In this document: positions 26,291-37,660 of the stretch, one piece after another | Position numbering within the stretch: the first letter of the stretch is position 1 | How the letters are laid out: every line of letters begins with the position of its first letter | Source: Polytrichum commune | Taxonomy: Eukaryota > Streptophyta > Polytrichopsida > Polytrichales > Polytrichaceae | Assembly (NCBI GenBank): GCA_950295325.1 | Contig: OX485804.1 | Span: 61,842,533-61,906,532, forward strand | Direction of reading: 5' to 3' | DNA: 64,000 bases | The notes under the pieces: generated by a model | The model's input: the letters and a program-made list of their open reading frames with translations, nothing else | The model's database searches: none | Told to the model about the DNA's origin: nothing | Program-made: the position numbers and the translations under genes

Positions 26291-27780
26291 CCCACCCTCG
26301 AACTAGCACAACAACATGCCCCCAACACCAACAACAACGCCCGCCATCCCACCCAATGGAGGACAAATTTTGTGATGCTTTTTACTTACACTAGAGCAGC
26401 AGCAGCAGCAGAAAAGGAAGCAAGGAAGGAAAGAAGGAAGGAAGGAAGGAAGGAAGGAAGAACCTGGCTTTAGTTGTTGCACCAGTCCCGAATTCAGGGT
26501 CGTTGTGGCTGTACAAGACGACACACAACGGTTTTCCCCAACTTCAAAGCCCTGCTTGCAGACCAGATCAGCACAGCTTCAGATGTCATTCCATTCTTGT
26601 GTAGATAGAAACAGCCACAGCACGCTCCCTCCGGCCAGCCGAGCTTCGGAGCCATTTTCTGAAGACATCGGTAGGTAGCGCCGCATGCTGTGATGGATTA
26701 GGGTTTAGTCCACATGCACCCAATTGGGGAACAACATAAAATGACACGATGCAAACCCCCAGACTTCTCCGAAGCAACTTGGGTTTCTGTGTCCATTCTT
26801 CCACCACCACTCTTCAATCCAACGCCACCATCTTTTTTCTTTTCACCCATTTGAATCTGTTCACTCATCTTCTCTCCTTCCAACCAAATCGACTCTCTCA
26901 CATGTGATGTGCAGGGTAAGATTCAAATCTGTTTGTCCCATCTCGTCTCCTCTCTTCCATCCTCGCCTGATAGCTTTGTGCTCATCAGCATTCTCACAAA
27001 GTTGGAGGTATTTTCTCACAGTTACAGTCAATTTTCTTCCTCTCCAAGGGAGGAAATACGGTTTCACTCTTATGGCTGAAAAGGCTCTCCAACTCACTCC
27101 GTCGTGCTTGAACAAACCCTTCATCATTCCAAATCTCAACAGCATCCAACCTAATATCATCGCAATTTGTGTTGCACTTGATTTTCCTCTGCACAACAGA
27201 ATGATTGCTTGCTCCACGCAAACAACAAAACTCGAACATCGTATCATAACAGATTCAAGGAAGCAAGTTAGGTTTCAAATTCTAAATCTACTTAGATCGA
27301 CACCTACCGAGAATATTTTATGAAAAACTCAACGTCAATGTGTAGAAGCTCTGGTACCAATTCTACACCACATTGATGGGCGCCGGAGGAATCTGGCAGG
27401 TTGTAAGGAAGCCCTAACAGAGCCTTCCACGAACAGAAATCGTCTAGATCATATATTGCATCCATTATGCCTCGGAAATCTGAGTAGCATCATTCCATAT
27501 GAAAGATATCATCCATTTTGTGCGTTGACAGTGAGCCTTCAAATAGGCAGTTCATCCCATGTCTCGCGGGGCTGGTTCGTTGGAGGGAGGATGAGTCGGG
27601 GTGCGTCGGAGGGAGACGACACAGAGGCCGTCGATCTCTGATCTAAGGGTTGACGTCCCACCACGTGTCAAATATGATTCTCCAAGCGCGAAACGGAGCT
27701 TCCCGGGCAACCGCGGCAGGTTCCATCGCCACCAACCACCGTCTCGTCGAATCTCCACAGCGGTGGAAGCTACATTTTGC
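26291..27780. other. demethylase 3' flank and spacer
   Basis: The first part is probably 3' UTR. It has an AGC triplet run at about 26397-26411 and GGAA repeats at about 26419-26460. No clear polyadenylation hexamer is close to the stop. ORFs at 26861-27323 on both strands overlap each other and show no domain. A CACGTG lies near 27662. Confidence 0.4.
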
Positions 27781-27788
27781 ACGTCGAA

Positions 27789-27892
27789 TACTGTGAGCCT
27801 AAAGTGGGCGCGTTTTTACTGGTTCTTAATTCATTTCTGGCGTTGGTTTATTGGCCTCCTATGTAAAAAAAAACGATACTTGTGGACCTAAA
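27789..27892 (+). mobile_element. short A-tailed retroposon-like insertion, copy A
   Basis: A unit of about 61 bp starting GTGGGCGCGT at 27804 ends in nine A at 27865-27873. It is homologous to copy B at 28111-28200 in the opposite orientation: both have the CTGGCGTTGG/GTGGCGTTGG block and GGCCTCCT before the A tail. Flanks resemble a diverged target duplication: TACTGTGAGCCTAAA at 27789 and TACTTGTGGACCTAAA at 27877. The structure suggests LINE-type retroposition. The source family (SINE or truncated LINE) is not recognised. Confidence 0.55.
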
Positions 27893-28096
27893 ATTACATG
27901 TGAGTGTTAGCTGTTTCTTATGCGCAATTCCTGGTTTGAATAGCAGCTTGTGACAGAGATCTTCGAGCATCAAATAGATTTAGTTCGATTGATCGCTCCA
28001 AAATGAAGAGGAGAATTCGGCTCCTATCATTGTTTTCTCTTCAGATGTTTGATTTGCGGCTTTATTCTGCCTCTGCTGGTCCTGAATTCCGGTTAC

Positions 28097-28214
28097 GATC
28101 GGACACTCTTCTTCTTTTTCCTTTTTTTTTTCCCTTTTGAGACAGGAGGCCAAAACGCCAACGCCACATGCATTAACACCAAGGAAGACGCGCCCACTAT
28201 GATCGGACACTCTT
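28097..28214 (-). mobile_element. short A-tailed retroposon-like insertion, copy B, 14-bp TSD
   Basis: The 14-mer GATCGGACACTCTT occurs at 28097-28110 and again at 28201-28214. It flanks a 90-bp insert. On the minus strand the insert reads GTGGGCGCGT..., then GGCCTCCT, then an A-rich tail that abuts the repeat (a T-rich block on plus, 28111-28138). Perfect flanking duplication plus an A-rich 3' end is the signature of target-primed retroposition. It lies about 120 bp upstream of the DsbA-like start codon. Confidence 0.75.
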
Positions 28215-28337
28215 AAGTGCGCCACATCTGGCCATTGTTTTCGCAGTGTGTATTTTTCCACAGTTTACTTAGTTTCCTGAAAGTTCTTGGTCGGGTGTGG
28301 TGTGGCGAGAGTAAGTACTGAGCTGTAAGAATCGACA

Positions 28338-29072
28338 ATGGCCATGGCGGATCGTAACTCAAAGCCGATGATTCGCGTGGATGTAGCCTCCGACACAACT
28401 TGTCCCTGGTGCTTCGTAGGGAAGAAGCACCTGGAGCAAGCGATAGCGGCGAGCAAGGATCGGTATGATTTCGAAGTGCGATGGCTCCCGTTCTTCTTAG
28501 ACCCTGAGTTGCCAGCAACCGGAGTGAACAAGAAGCAAAACTATTGGGACAAGTTCGGAGAGGCGCGGACACGGATGATAGTCGATCGCGTGGCAGCTAC
28601 ATTCATGAACCTAGGATACAAGTTCTCCATCGGTGGCAACACAGGCAGCACCGTAGAGAGCCACCGGTTGATCGCGCTGGCCGGTCGCCAGGGTTTGGAC
28701 AAACAGGACGCTCTCGTTGAGGAGCTCTTCGTGAACTTCTTCACGCAAGAGAAGTACATCGGTGACAAGGACGTGCTCCTTGCGGCTGCGGAGAAGGTCG
28801 GCATCCAAGGTGCCAAGGAGTTTCTTGACGATCCGCAGGCCGGTCTGGAGGAGGTGCTGCAGGAGGAGCGGAAACACCATCGAGTCATCAATGGTGTGCC
28901 GCATTTCGTCATTGACGGACGCTACCAAATCTCTGGTGCTCAATCCCCGGATTCTTTTCTTGAGGCGTTCGAACTGTCTGCAAAGCACCGTGAACAGAAG
29001 CAGCTCCTCAATTCCTCAACAACAACTACTACTACTAGTGGCGCTTCTTGCACTAGAGACGGCTGCCAGTAA
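28338..29072 (+). CDS. DsbA-family (FrnE-like) thiol oxidoreductase, intronless
   Basis: A 244-residue protein with a thioredoxin-fold/alpha-helical-insert DsbA domain. The redox motif CPWC lies at residues 22-25 in SDTTCPWCFVGKKHLEQAI, and the cis-proline segment NGVPHFVIDG lies near residue 188. It matches the plant DSBA oxidoreductase/FrnE group over its whole length. These proteins are predicted disulfide or glutathione-linked oxidoreductases whose plant substrates are poorly known. There is no signal peptide, so a cytosolic location is likely. A second ATG lies two codons in (28344). Compared with what I recall of the family, the C-terminus is about 25 residues longer: a Thr/Ser run and a tail CTRDGCQ with two cysteines. 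No intron is evident. Confidence 0.93.
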   Translation: MAMADRNSKPMIRVDVASDTTCPWCFVGKKHLEQAIAASKDRYDFEVRWLPFFLDPELPATGVNKKQNYWDKFGEARTRMIVDRVAATFMNLGYKFSIGGNTGSTVESHRLIALAGRQGLDKQDALVEELFVNFFTQEKYIGDKDVLLAAAEKVGIQGAKEFLDDPQAGLEEVLQEERKHHRVINGVPHFVIDGRYQISGAQSPDSFLEAFELSAKHREQKQLLNSSTTTTTTSGASCTRDGCQ

Positions 29073-29450
29073 TTTTACTACCACTGCTCCGATGAGTATC
29101 TACCTACCTACTCGCTTCCGGTTTCCAAATTCTTATCAATCTTTGGTGAGTTTTTTCTTGAGTCGTTCGAAGTGTCTGCAAAGCACTGCGAACAGATGCA
29201 GCTCCTTAATTCCTCAAACAACTACTACTAGTGGCTCTTCTTGCACTAGAGACGGCTGCCAGTAATTTTACTACCACTTCTTCGACGACTACCTACCTCT
29301 ACGTCCGGTTTCCAATTTCTTGCCCAATCTTTTGGAGCACTTTCTTGAAGCTTTCGAATTGTCCGCAAAGCATCGCGAGCAAAGCAGCTCCTCCTTCCTC
29401 AATAACTCCTAGTGGCGCTTCCGGTTTCGAAATTCTTGTCAAATCTTTTG
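28940..29450 (+). repeat. tandem partial duplications of the DsbA-gene 3' end
   Basis: The last coding part of the gene (from about 28940) and its 3' flank recur downstream. A second copy starts near 29136 and includes GACGGCTGCCAGTAATTTTA. A third, internally shortened copy starts near 29324, and the start of a fourth lies near 29439. The periods are 196, 188 and 115 bp. The downstream copies carry frame breaks relative to the gene, so they are pseudogenic tails and not extra coding repeats. Confidence 0.9.
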
Positions 29451-29499
29451 GAGCTCTAGTGTCGTCCCACGCCTGTACTTTAAGCATTGCAGAACTCTT

Positions 29500-32400
29500 C
29501 GTCGATGTGGTTGCAATTTTCAGAGCATGCATTGTTATTCCGATGCACAACAGAATCATCTAAACGCTACGTCAACGACAATACCACCACACCCACTATG
29601 TAGCTGAACTAGGATTTGATGCCTGCCACGAAATTAACTTGCAGCCCTGCATACTTATTGTGCAGTAAGTACTTAGAGCAATTAGTTCGGTGCAGCTTTG
29701 AATCTCATTCTCTCAAGTAGTTCAGTCCCCGGATCATATCATTGCACCAGATATATACATTGTTCATACATCGTAGATCGGTACAGAAAGAATTACCAGC
29801 ATTTCTATTTGCATTTTACTTACTTTCAGATGATAAGATAGACAGACAGATAGACAGTCAGATAGATAGATAGATATCAATACCGGCTTCAATATGGAGC
29901 AAGCATGAATGAAAAGTCTCTTCACCGGTATCCTACTGCCCCATTTTTACTTGGAAGGATATACATATAAGATATATAGGTTCACTACATGCATACGAGT
30001 CCTTAGACAATTGATCTGTGTCACTAGAAAATGCCCTATGTCACTGGAAACTTCACAAATCTAGCATAATGGCAGATTTGCATTGATCTTTCATTGACGT
30101 GGGACGATTGCATAGGACTCGGATGGTAGTTAGCAGTTACACTTTATATCTATCCATGGTTATGGAAGAAACCTTCTTGTTTGCATTTTTACTGGCAAGG
30201 TTGTAATTCTACATGCCCAAGTATATTGAAAAACTTGCAGTAATTGAGTCTGTTGTCTTGCTTAATAGCACACCTTATTGTCGATTCATAGTAACCTTTA
30301 CACATTTTATTTCCACTACATACGCAATGGGGTTATCTGTGGTTGCATTTGTGGCGTGCAGATTGTTAGTCTAACATAACCTACCTTTGATGATAATGTT
30401 TTACGTTCTCTATACAAAGTTACAGTATTGCTCATATTGAATTGTAATCTTATGACACTAAGTGAAGGGTGTGCTTTGTTGGCTCAACCCATAATAGGAA
30501 GAAACTATGTCTGTAGGAACTTGGACGAAAATTTGTACCTTGTAATGAGATGCATGGCAAAGGCACAAGCTTTCATGATGTCTCGGTAGACTCATATATC
30601 ATGGATGAAAGGGCTTTAAGATATACATGCCTCATTCCAACACAACAATAGTATGGGCACTTGTATTTTGTGGTATGCAGTTATACATGGATACGGACAC
30701 CAAAAAGATGTGTAATCAAAAGAGATTGGCCTACATGCTCAAAATGTGCAACACTAGATATTTCACCTAGTTTGTGTTATTATTCGGAGTTACACAGTAT
30801 TATAACGTCTTACTCATGAGTTCGATTTTTGCTAACAAAAGTTCAATAGATTGTTCGGACATTAAAGAATGTAGACGACTTTGTTTGGTAAAATATTACA
30901 TTCTCATCAAATACTTATAGCGTTGCGTAACTTCGAATAGTAACACGCACTAATCGGAATAATCAGTGTAGTCCCATTCTAGGCTCAATGGTCGATATGG
31001 TTGGGAGGGGAGGTCTATAAGATCACTTAACCAGCACATTTATCTCCAACATACAGTAATTGTTCAAGATAATGAACAAGATATTCATATGACCTCTGGA
31101 AACCATGAAGCAAATGGCTACAGACACGATTCGGATTTGCTAATCATCTCGCACTAATTTGGGTGTTTCATATCCTACAAGAATCAGATGCAAAGCGTAA
31201 AGTCTCCCAAATAACACACACATCTGCCTTAGTAATAAGCCTAGCAAGCCTTCCTATAGGGTGAGGACCAATTCAGTGGCAATCAGACCCCACTACCTGT
31301 GTACTGGTTCGTTATCTTCAATGCCATTTTATGGAATCAAGTCCACTAAATTACAAAACATTGAGCTATACGATAACTCACAATTGGCGCTTTCCCAATG
31401 GACAAGTTTATGATTCGAATTCCAAATGAACATTCTTCTTGTGTTATACTCAAGCACAACCTTGATGAGGCATCGAACATATTTCACCTTCATGATACTA
31501 CGGCACTGTACATCGAATTGCAACACGACTTGCGATTGTTTTAGTTCTGGAGAACTTCAAACTTGTTTGATGCTTGAGAATGCACATTTCATTGGCATGG
31601 CTGAAGAGCGCATTCACTGAGATTGTGGTGTATGTCGGTGATTTCTTCTGTTCTTTTTTGAGCAGCGATTGATTGACTTGAATCCGTACTGGTTACTACG
31701 TGGAAACTCAACTGTAACGCAAGAATAAATGGGGATAGATCATAGTGCCGTTCAAAGATCTCGATCGTTATATTGCCATTAAAGTTTGTGTGACGATTTG
31801 GGATGTGCAACAGACCCAAGACTGAGTCAAGGAGACCATCAATTTTAAGGGTTAAGTTATTAGTTGGTCTCCTGGCCACTGACTCGACTGACGTGCCTCC
31901 AGGTGTTTGATTGAATGTTGCTCGCTTTGTTTGTCCGATCCCTTTGAAATTGTGGATGCTGGACGATTGCTACATAATATTGAGCTTGGTTGTTGATCGA
32001 AAGCAACCACCGAGTAATGTGCTACTCACTCAACCCTCAACTTTCTAGAGCATATTGTGGTTTCATTAGGTCGTCCAAAAGGTAAGCTTTCTAGAGTTCA
32101 AATTTTACTGCACCTAAAAGAAAAGTTGTTACTAATTACTTGAAGATCACATCAGTACGGTAGTAATATTTAGTAATATTCATAAATTATTACGATGATT
32201 TTAGAATCATTAAATTTCAAGACATTGTGATGAACATATGCAACAAAATTATGGTCCAAAGTTCCAAGATAATGTTAGGAATAGATATAAGCTAGAGGTG
32301 AGAAAAAAGGAATTTATAGAGAATTGAAAATTTTCAATCAAAATAATATGAATTTTGCTATATACAATAGTGTATAAACAAAGGGAGGATTTCGTTCGTT

Positions 32401-33840
32401 CTTTGACTTTAAGAAGAAAAAAGTTGAACAACCATCTCTTTAAATTGGAATGGGATCAACGCCATTGCCGAGAAATTTTCATGAGAAACATAATGATACC
32501 TATCGTGACCTTCCTAGCACCTTCCTTTTGGATGAGTTTGCCTTCAAAAGTCATTCATAAGCCGAAAGATGGCCTCTCGTGACGTTAAGGGCTAAGTATT
32601 AGAGCACGTTTTCCAAATGGACATCTCTAACCAACTTAGACGTGAACTTTACAAAGTAGGCGTCTACACATTCTCATCATCACCAACTTAAAGTGGATCT
32701 CTCTCCTCTAAACTTCTATGCCTCTTGAAATGTGCAATTTATGGTGGGAAGAGTTTCAACGTCTCTATAAGGAAAATCAATTATCAATATCTCATCATGT
32801 GGTGATGTTCTAAGAACACGTGACGATGGAGGCCACATCCAACATGACCCATGCGTCAATCAACAGCTAAACTATCAATTATAACTTGTCATCCTCAATA
32901 AGTCACCTTTAAATGTCACCAAGGCCCTAACATGGCTATGGAGACAAGAAAAATGATAAATTATTGTTGTTAACTTCATTTTTAGTCATGTATTAGAAAA
33001 TTAATTATTGTTGAAAAAGCTTAATTTGTTTAGTGAGCTTCCCCAACCCAAAAATATCAAGAATAGGGTGCAAATATAGCAAAATATTTTGTATATTACA
33101 ATGTACAATCTTATGCAATATATAGTATTTTTGAGTCCGCAATTTTACACATGAATGTAAATTTTTCAATCTTTCAAAATAAATTCTATATAGCTTACTT
33201 TGAGCCTCAGGACACAACTTCTATATATTATATCCTGATGTGAATTGTTAATGATTATTTGCGATGAAAATCTTATACATGGATTTTATACGATGCCAAA
33301 ATGTTAAATTTAAATCTTAATTATAAGGACATAATCGTCGGGTCCTTTGTAACAACCCTCATTTTTCTTTAAAAAAAATATTGATCATGAATAGTTGTTT
33401 AGGTTGAATTATTTTGTCTTCAGTAAACATCTGGTGACCTTTTAAAAGTTACCCACACTCTCTTTAGTATTATTTATACATGACTTAGATTGATGTCCCC
33501 TTTTCACTAAATCTCAAGTTGAGAGCTTGAATATACGGGTTTTAGGAGTGTAATGCTCGGAGTTGACAAGCGTTCGTCCAAAGCTAAAACTAAGGTAGTC
33601 TACAAGTGACATTCTTTTTGAGATTGATGCCTTTTAAGTGGCCACATTCAAGCACTCTCGTTGTTTAGAAACTTGCAAATGTATGAAGAGATCACAAAAG
33701 ACAATCAGTGACAAATTCGTTTTCGTGAAGATTTTCATGTTTTTTTCGAAGGTACTATTTTCTTGCTCATTGGACATCCATGTAGACCCCCCTACATAGT
33801 TATGGGCTTGCATTGCCTTATGACTCCCTGCCACTTGCCC
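29500..33840. other. intergenic, decayed sequence, no gene recognised
   Basis: About 4.3 kb of AT-rich spacer with only short ORFs that lack known domains. A (GATA/GACA)n microsatellite lies at about 29834-29877. I see no LTRs or transposase motifs here. Confidence 0.45.
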
Positions 33841-33843
33841 ATT

Positions 33844-34965
33844 GAGCCACACAGTGCTCAAAATTGAAGTCTTCAGTGCCCTTCAAATGGGTTTTGGGAC
33901 TTCAAAAAATACCTCAAGGAAAACAGCCCTTCAAAACATAATCCTCATGTCTAAGTGCTCCCTTCACTTGAAGTGCTGGATAAATAGTACCCTTCAAGTA
34001 TTGTTCATCATCTCAAGTAGCCGTTTAACTCCGGATGTCTAACTTTGGGCTTCATATCTCAGATCCGGATGGGAATTAGTCCAGATGGGAATTGTATGTT
34101 GATAGGTTTGGTTGTGAGAAAGTGCATACTTTGCACTATGACTCTATGCCCGGGTGTGATGTAGGGGGCTCGTTGGAGGATTGCATCACCCTTGGTAGAC
34201 TATATGTCCAAAAGGTAATTGACTCACTAAATGATCGCTTCCCCGACTTGCCCATTTTTAATGCGGCCAGGCTTTTCAGCCCAAAACACTATCCCATGGA
34301 TGCATTGGATCGAGGCACTTTAACTGAGCAATGGTTGAACCGGTTGGTGACACATTTCAAGTGGAGCTCTGTTCTTGTTGATCAAGCCAATGCGGAGTTG
34401 CTCGAATTTGTGGAGATGTTATCTTCAGCTTGTCAACACCGAAGTATGCATGAAGATTGGGTTTTTTGTGGCCGTGACCGAGAGTTTAAGATCAATTGGC
34501 CAACCCTAATGTCGCTATGGCAAGCCATACTTGTGATCCCTACTAGCGCTGTTGTTTGTGAGCGTGGTTTTTCAAAGCAGAATTGGGTTAAGAGCGAAAG
34601 GAGAACATGCCTAAACCTTGACACACTTGATGCATTGATGAGGGTTAGCCTAAACAGTTTGGGAGTTGAAATCATGGATTGGAATGGCATTTTTGACACT
34701 TGGAAAACCGCTATAGTAACCAACAAGCGTAGGGCATTGTCACTTCAAGAGGTGGAGTTAGATAGTTGATTCTCCATTATTTCATTGTACTAGAAGCATG
34801 TACCATGCTAATAATGCATAATTTTAATATAAGTTTTATATTTCTTGGGAAATTTTCCATTGACGTCCTAGATTTAGATATGCCCTTCAATTGCAATGCT
34901 GAAATTTAAGAGCCCTTCAAAATGAAATTCATACGAGGGCTTCAATTTTGAGCACTGGAGCCACA
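33844..34965 (+). mobile_element. hAT-superfamily transposon, internally deleted, with TIRs and 8-bp TSD
   Basis: The element spans 33852-34957. It starts CAGTGCTCAAAATTGAAG, and its right end is the exact reverse complement of these 18 bases. It is flanked on both sides by the perfect 8-bp duplication GAGCCACA (33844-33851 and 34958-34965), the length typical of hAT. Subterminal CCCTTCAA motifs recur near both ends. Only the C-terminal part of a transposase remains inside. The perfect duplication argues for a fairly recent insertion of an already deleted copy. Confidence 0.93.
34080..34769 (+). pseudogene. hAT transposase C-terminal fragment (dimerisation domain)
   Basis: An open frame of about 230 codons, with an in-frame TAG at 34077 just upstream. 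The first in-frame ATG is well inside (about 34146). The segment WPTLMSLWQAILVIPTSAVVCERGFS followed by ...R.CLNLDTLDALMRVSL is the hAT C-terminal dimerisation region. The BED zinc finger and the N-terminal catalytic part are absent, so it cannot be an active transposase. It lies inside the TIR-bounded element 33852-34957. Confidence 0.9.
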
Positions 34966-37660
34966 TGTTGCCCCAATATGGGCACTCACTTGTCCTAAAT
35001 CCACCATCTAGAGAACATAAATGTTTTACACTCAAGCTTCATAAATATAAAAAAAAAGTGTAGATCGGATCAAGGGCGTTGGGCGGGGTAACAAGTTTCC
35101 TCAATTTGTTGAGTGTAGGCTTGACTTTCATATCTTGGGCACCTCCATCATGAATTTGTTGTTGGGTCTTGTTACATGCATCATCTTTCTTGGTTGATAA
35201 TGAACATAAAAAGTGAACGTCACTTTCCAGAATTTGTGATTTGCAAAATCACCCCTGAAGTAGTACTACTACCATGTGCGTCCCATGTGTCGATGAAAGA
35301 CATATGTAATTCTACCATTGTGCTATATTTATATGTCTTTTAACTACACATGACGATTTTCCAGCAACATATGACAATTGCCCAAGATTCGTATGCTTTG
35401 TATTGTAGGTGTAGGTATTGTATATGCAAGGTTGGATGAATACTAGTCTCCCTTATCTAAGAGCTTCACCGAATCGAGCAAATGTGAAGCCCCCTTTACA
35501 CCTGAGAGGTCGAGAGCTCGAAGAAAAGGAATTGCTCTCATTGGAGGGGAGTCTCTCACGTATGCATGTTTGTTCACTCAAATCCACTTTATGCTTGAGC
35601 TTTTAACTGAACGTCGCCATTGTGGATGAGTCACCCTTGCCTCCCCATTGACATTCTTCTCATGTGGTACCTATTCATTGCGATAAACCGACCGCAAGTT
35701 GTATTATTGTGGGCCACAATAATTTTCCAGAGCCCATGTTGCATAATTCTCGTAATGAGAATTAATGTGGGCCACATATAAATTTTGAACCCACACTAAA
35801 TTTGTCGTAGCAAATTAACGTTGGCCACAACAATCATTTATCTAAAAAATTATGTGAAAATTTATTTGTTTTTGTGCTACTTTTGATGTAAAGTGACTAT
35901 TTTATTTTATGTAAGATGTTGGTTGGAAGTCTTCACAAAGACTCGGAGGAAGACCCGGGGTCTTGGATGCATGGTAATCCCACCTTGAACGCCTAATACT
36001 TGTCTCCAATTCTTGAACCCCGGGGTTTGTCCTTTTCTCTCCCATGCAAGTTGACATGGCGACAACTTCAAGCACGCTTTTTAGACCTGAAAACAAAACA
36101 AAATAATGGAAATGAAGACCATATTATATTAATATAGTATTTTATTTAACATTTAACATTATTATATATATATATATATTATAATGACAACTATATTACA
36201 CTTACATATACTCGTCCACATATTAGTGTTCGGGGCTCAACCTTTATTTATTCAATGGCAAAGTAGGAGGAGTTACGAAATACAACCTTATTTGCATTGG
36301 TCACAATGGCCCACATAAGATAACTCGCACAAATTTCTAGGTGTTCAAATTTGTGTGGCCATGAAGGAAGCAAAAGATTTTGAAAACCACACTAAATAGT
36401 CTTATTTGTGCGGGCCACAATACTTCTCCAAGAGGCCACATGAATTCTCAATCTATATCATATACCATGTTAGAATTATAGCATTGATCGCATTAATTGT
36501 TATTTTCTATACAACTGACATGGGCGAAATTTATTTTTTTGGTACTTTTGATGTAACATGACTTTTTCTTTTCTTTTATGTAAGGTGTTGGTTGGAAGTC
36601 GCAAGGAAGAGTGAGGGAAAGGCATGGGCCCTTGGACCCGCATTATTCTCACTCCAACTAGACATTTAGAGTGGCTCACTCTAATTTTTCATCCACACCA
36701 ATAGGATAAATTAGTGCAGTCTTACTACTTCACTTACTTATAACCTCGTTGAATACATAGTGGAGGCTACCTTGCTCAACACTAGTTTTCAGTTCTTCAA
36801 CAATTAGTGTTAGAAGATAGGCTCCTTTTATCATTATTTAAAAAAAAATCATATCCTCACTAACACTAAATTCAAACATATAACTTCTACATATTACCAT
36901 AGTTGATATGTAGTGATTGAGTTTACATTTATTGTTACTTACTTTTACAGGGTTATGGATATTTAGTGTATGCGTTCCTATTTAGTGTACATAGAGGGCA
37001 CATCCTTCGGTATCATCAACTGTGACTCATGACGTGCATAAAAGAAACTACACCAAGTGTTTACAAAAGAGTTTAACAACAAAGGCGTGGGTTACAAGGG
37101 CCACACACATTAAACAAATAAAAAATCGAAAGCAAATGTAAACCATAAGAAGAAGAAGAAAACTTTCGGTGTTTGTACGGCAACATGAAATGAGAGCTGT
37201 TTACCTTATACAATGTAAAACATATTATAAGCATTCAATCATATTTTTGCTTTGCATGTCCAATTAGCTACTATTGAGTCCTCATTCCTTGGTGGGGATT
37301 CAATCGGGATGAATTGATCACAACCTTATAGGGAAGCAAGTTTTTTAATAACACCCTCTCCCCCCCCCCCCCCCCTTCCTTCACGTCTTCCCTTTATACA
37401 TATTGTGTATGAATCACAAGATGGAGACATATGTACACATGTACAACATGCCAACGTTTATACTAAGTTTGTACTCATAGCTACAATGTGTGTGTGTGTG
37501 TGTGTGTGATTTAGTGTGACATTGAAATTGGAGTGTTGTGTTGATTAGAGTGGTCTCCATGACTCTTTATCCATCATCGTGTGACACCAAGTATCATGCG
37601 CCACCTTCTCCAGTTGCCACCTATTGATTGCCATGCAAATAATGTGGATCTATGATGAAT
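34966..37660. other. intergenic with dispersed repeats
   Basis: AT-rich spacer with no gene. It contains a pair of diverged direct repeats (listed separately), a TA microsatellite near 36163-36180, a 16-base C run at 37360-37375 and a (TG)n run near 37488-37508. Confidence 0.45.
35711..36600 (+). repeat. diverged direct repeat pair, about 670-700 bp apart
   Basis: 35711-35930 and 36412-36600 share GGGCCACAATA..TTCTCCA/TTTTCCA at one end. At the other end they share CTTTTGATGTAA..TGACT and ATGTTGGTTGGAAGTC (GTGTTGG in copy 2). A third piece with GTGGGCCACAATAA lies near 45536. They could be decayed LTRs or a dispersed family; no coding remnant lies between them. Confidence 0.6.

Noticed and set aside
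27348-27360. GCTCTGGTACCAA resembles, on the minus strand, an initiator-Met tRNA primer-binding site next to an LTR.
   Set aside because: One motif only. I found no adjacent TG/CA-bounded LTR, no second LTR and no gag or pol remnants nearby.
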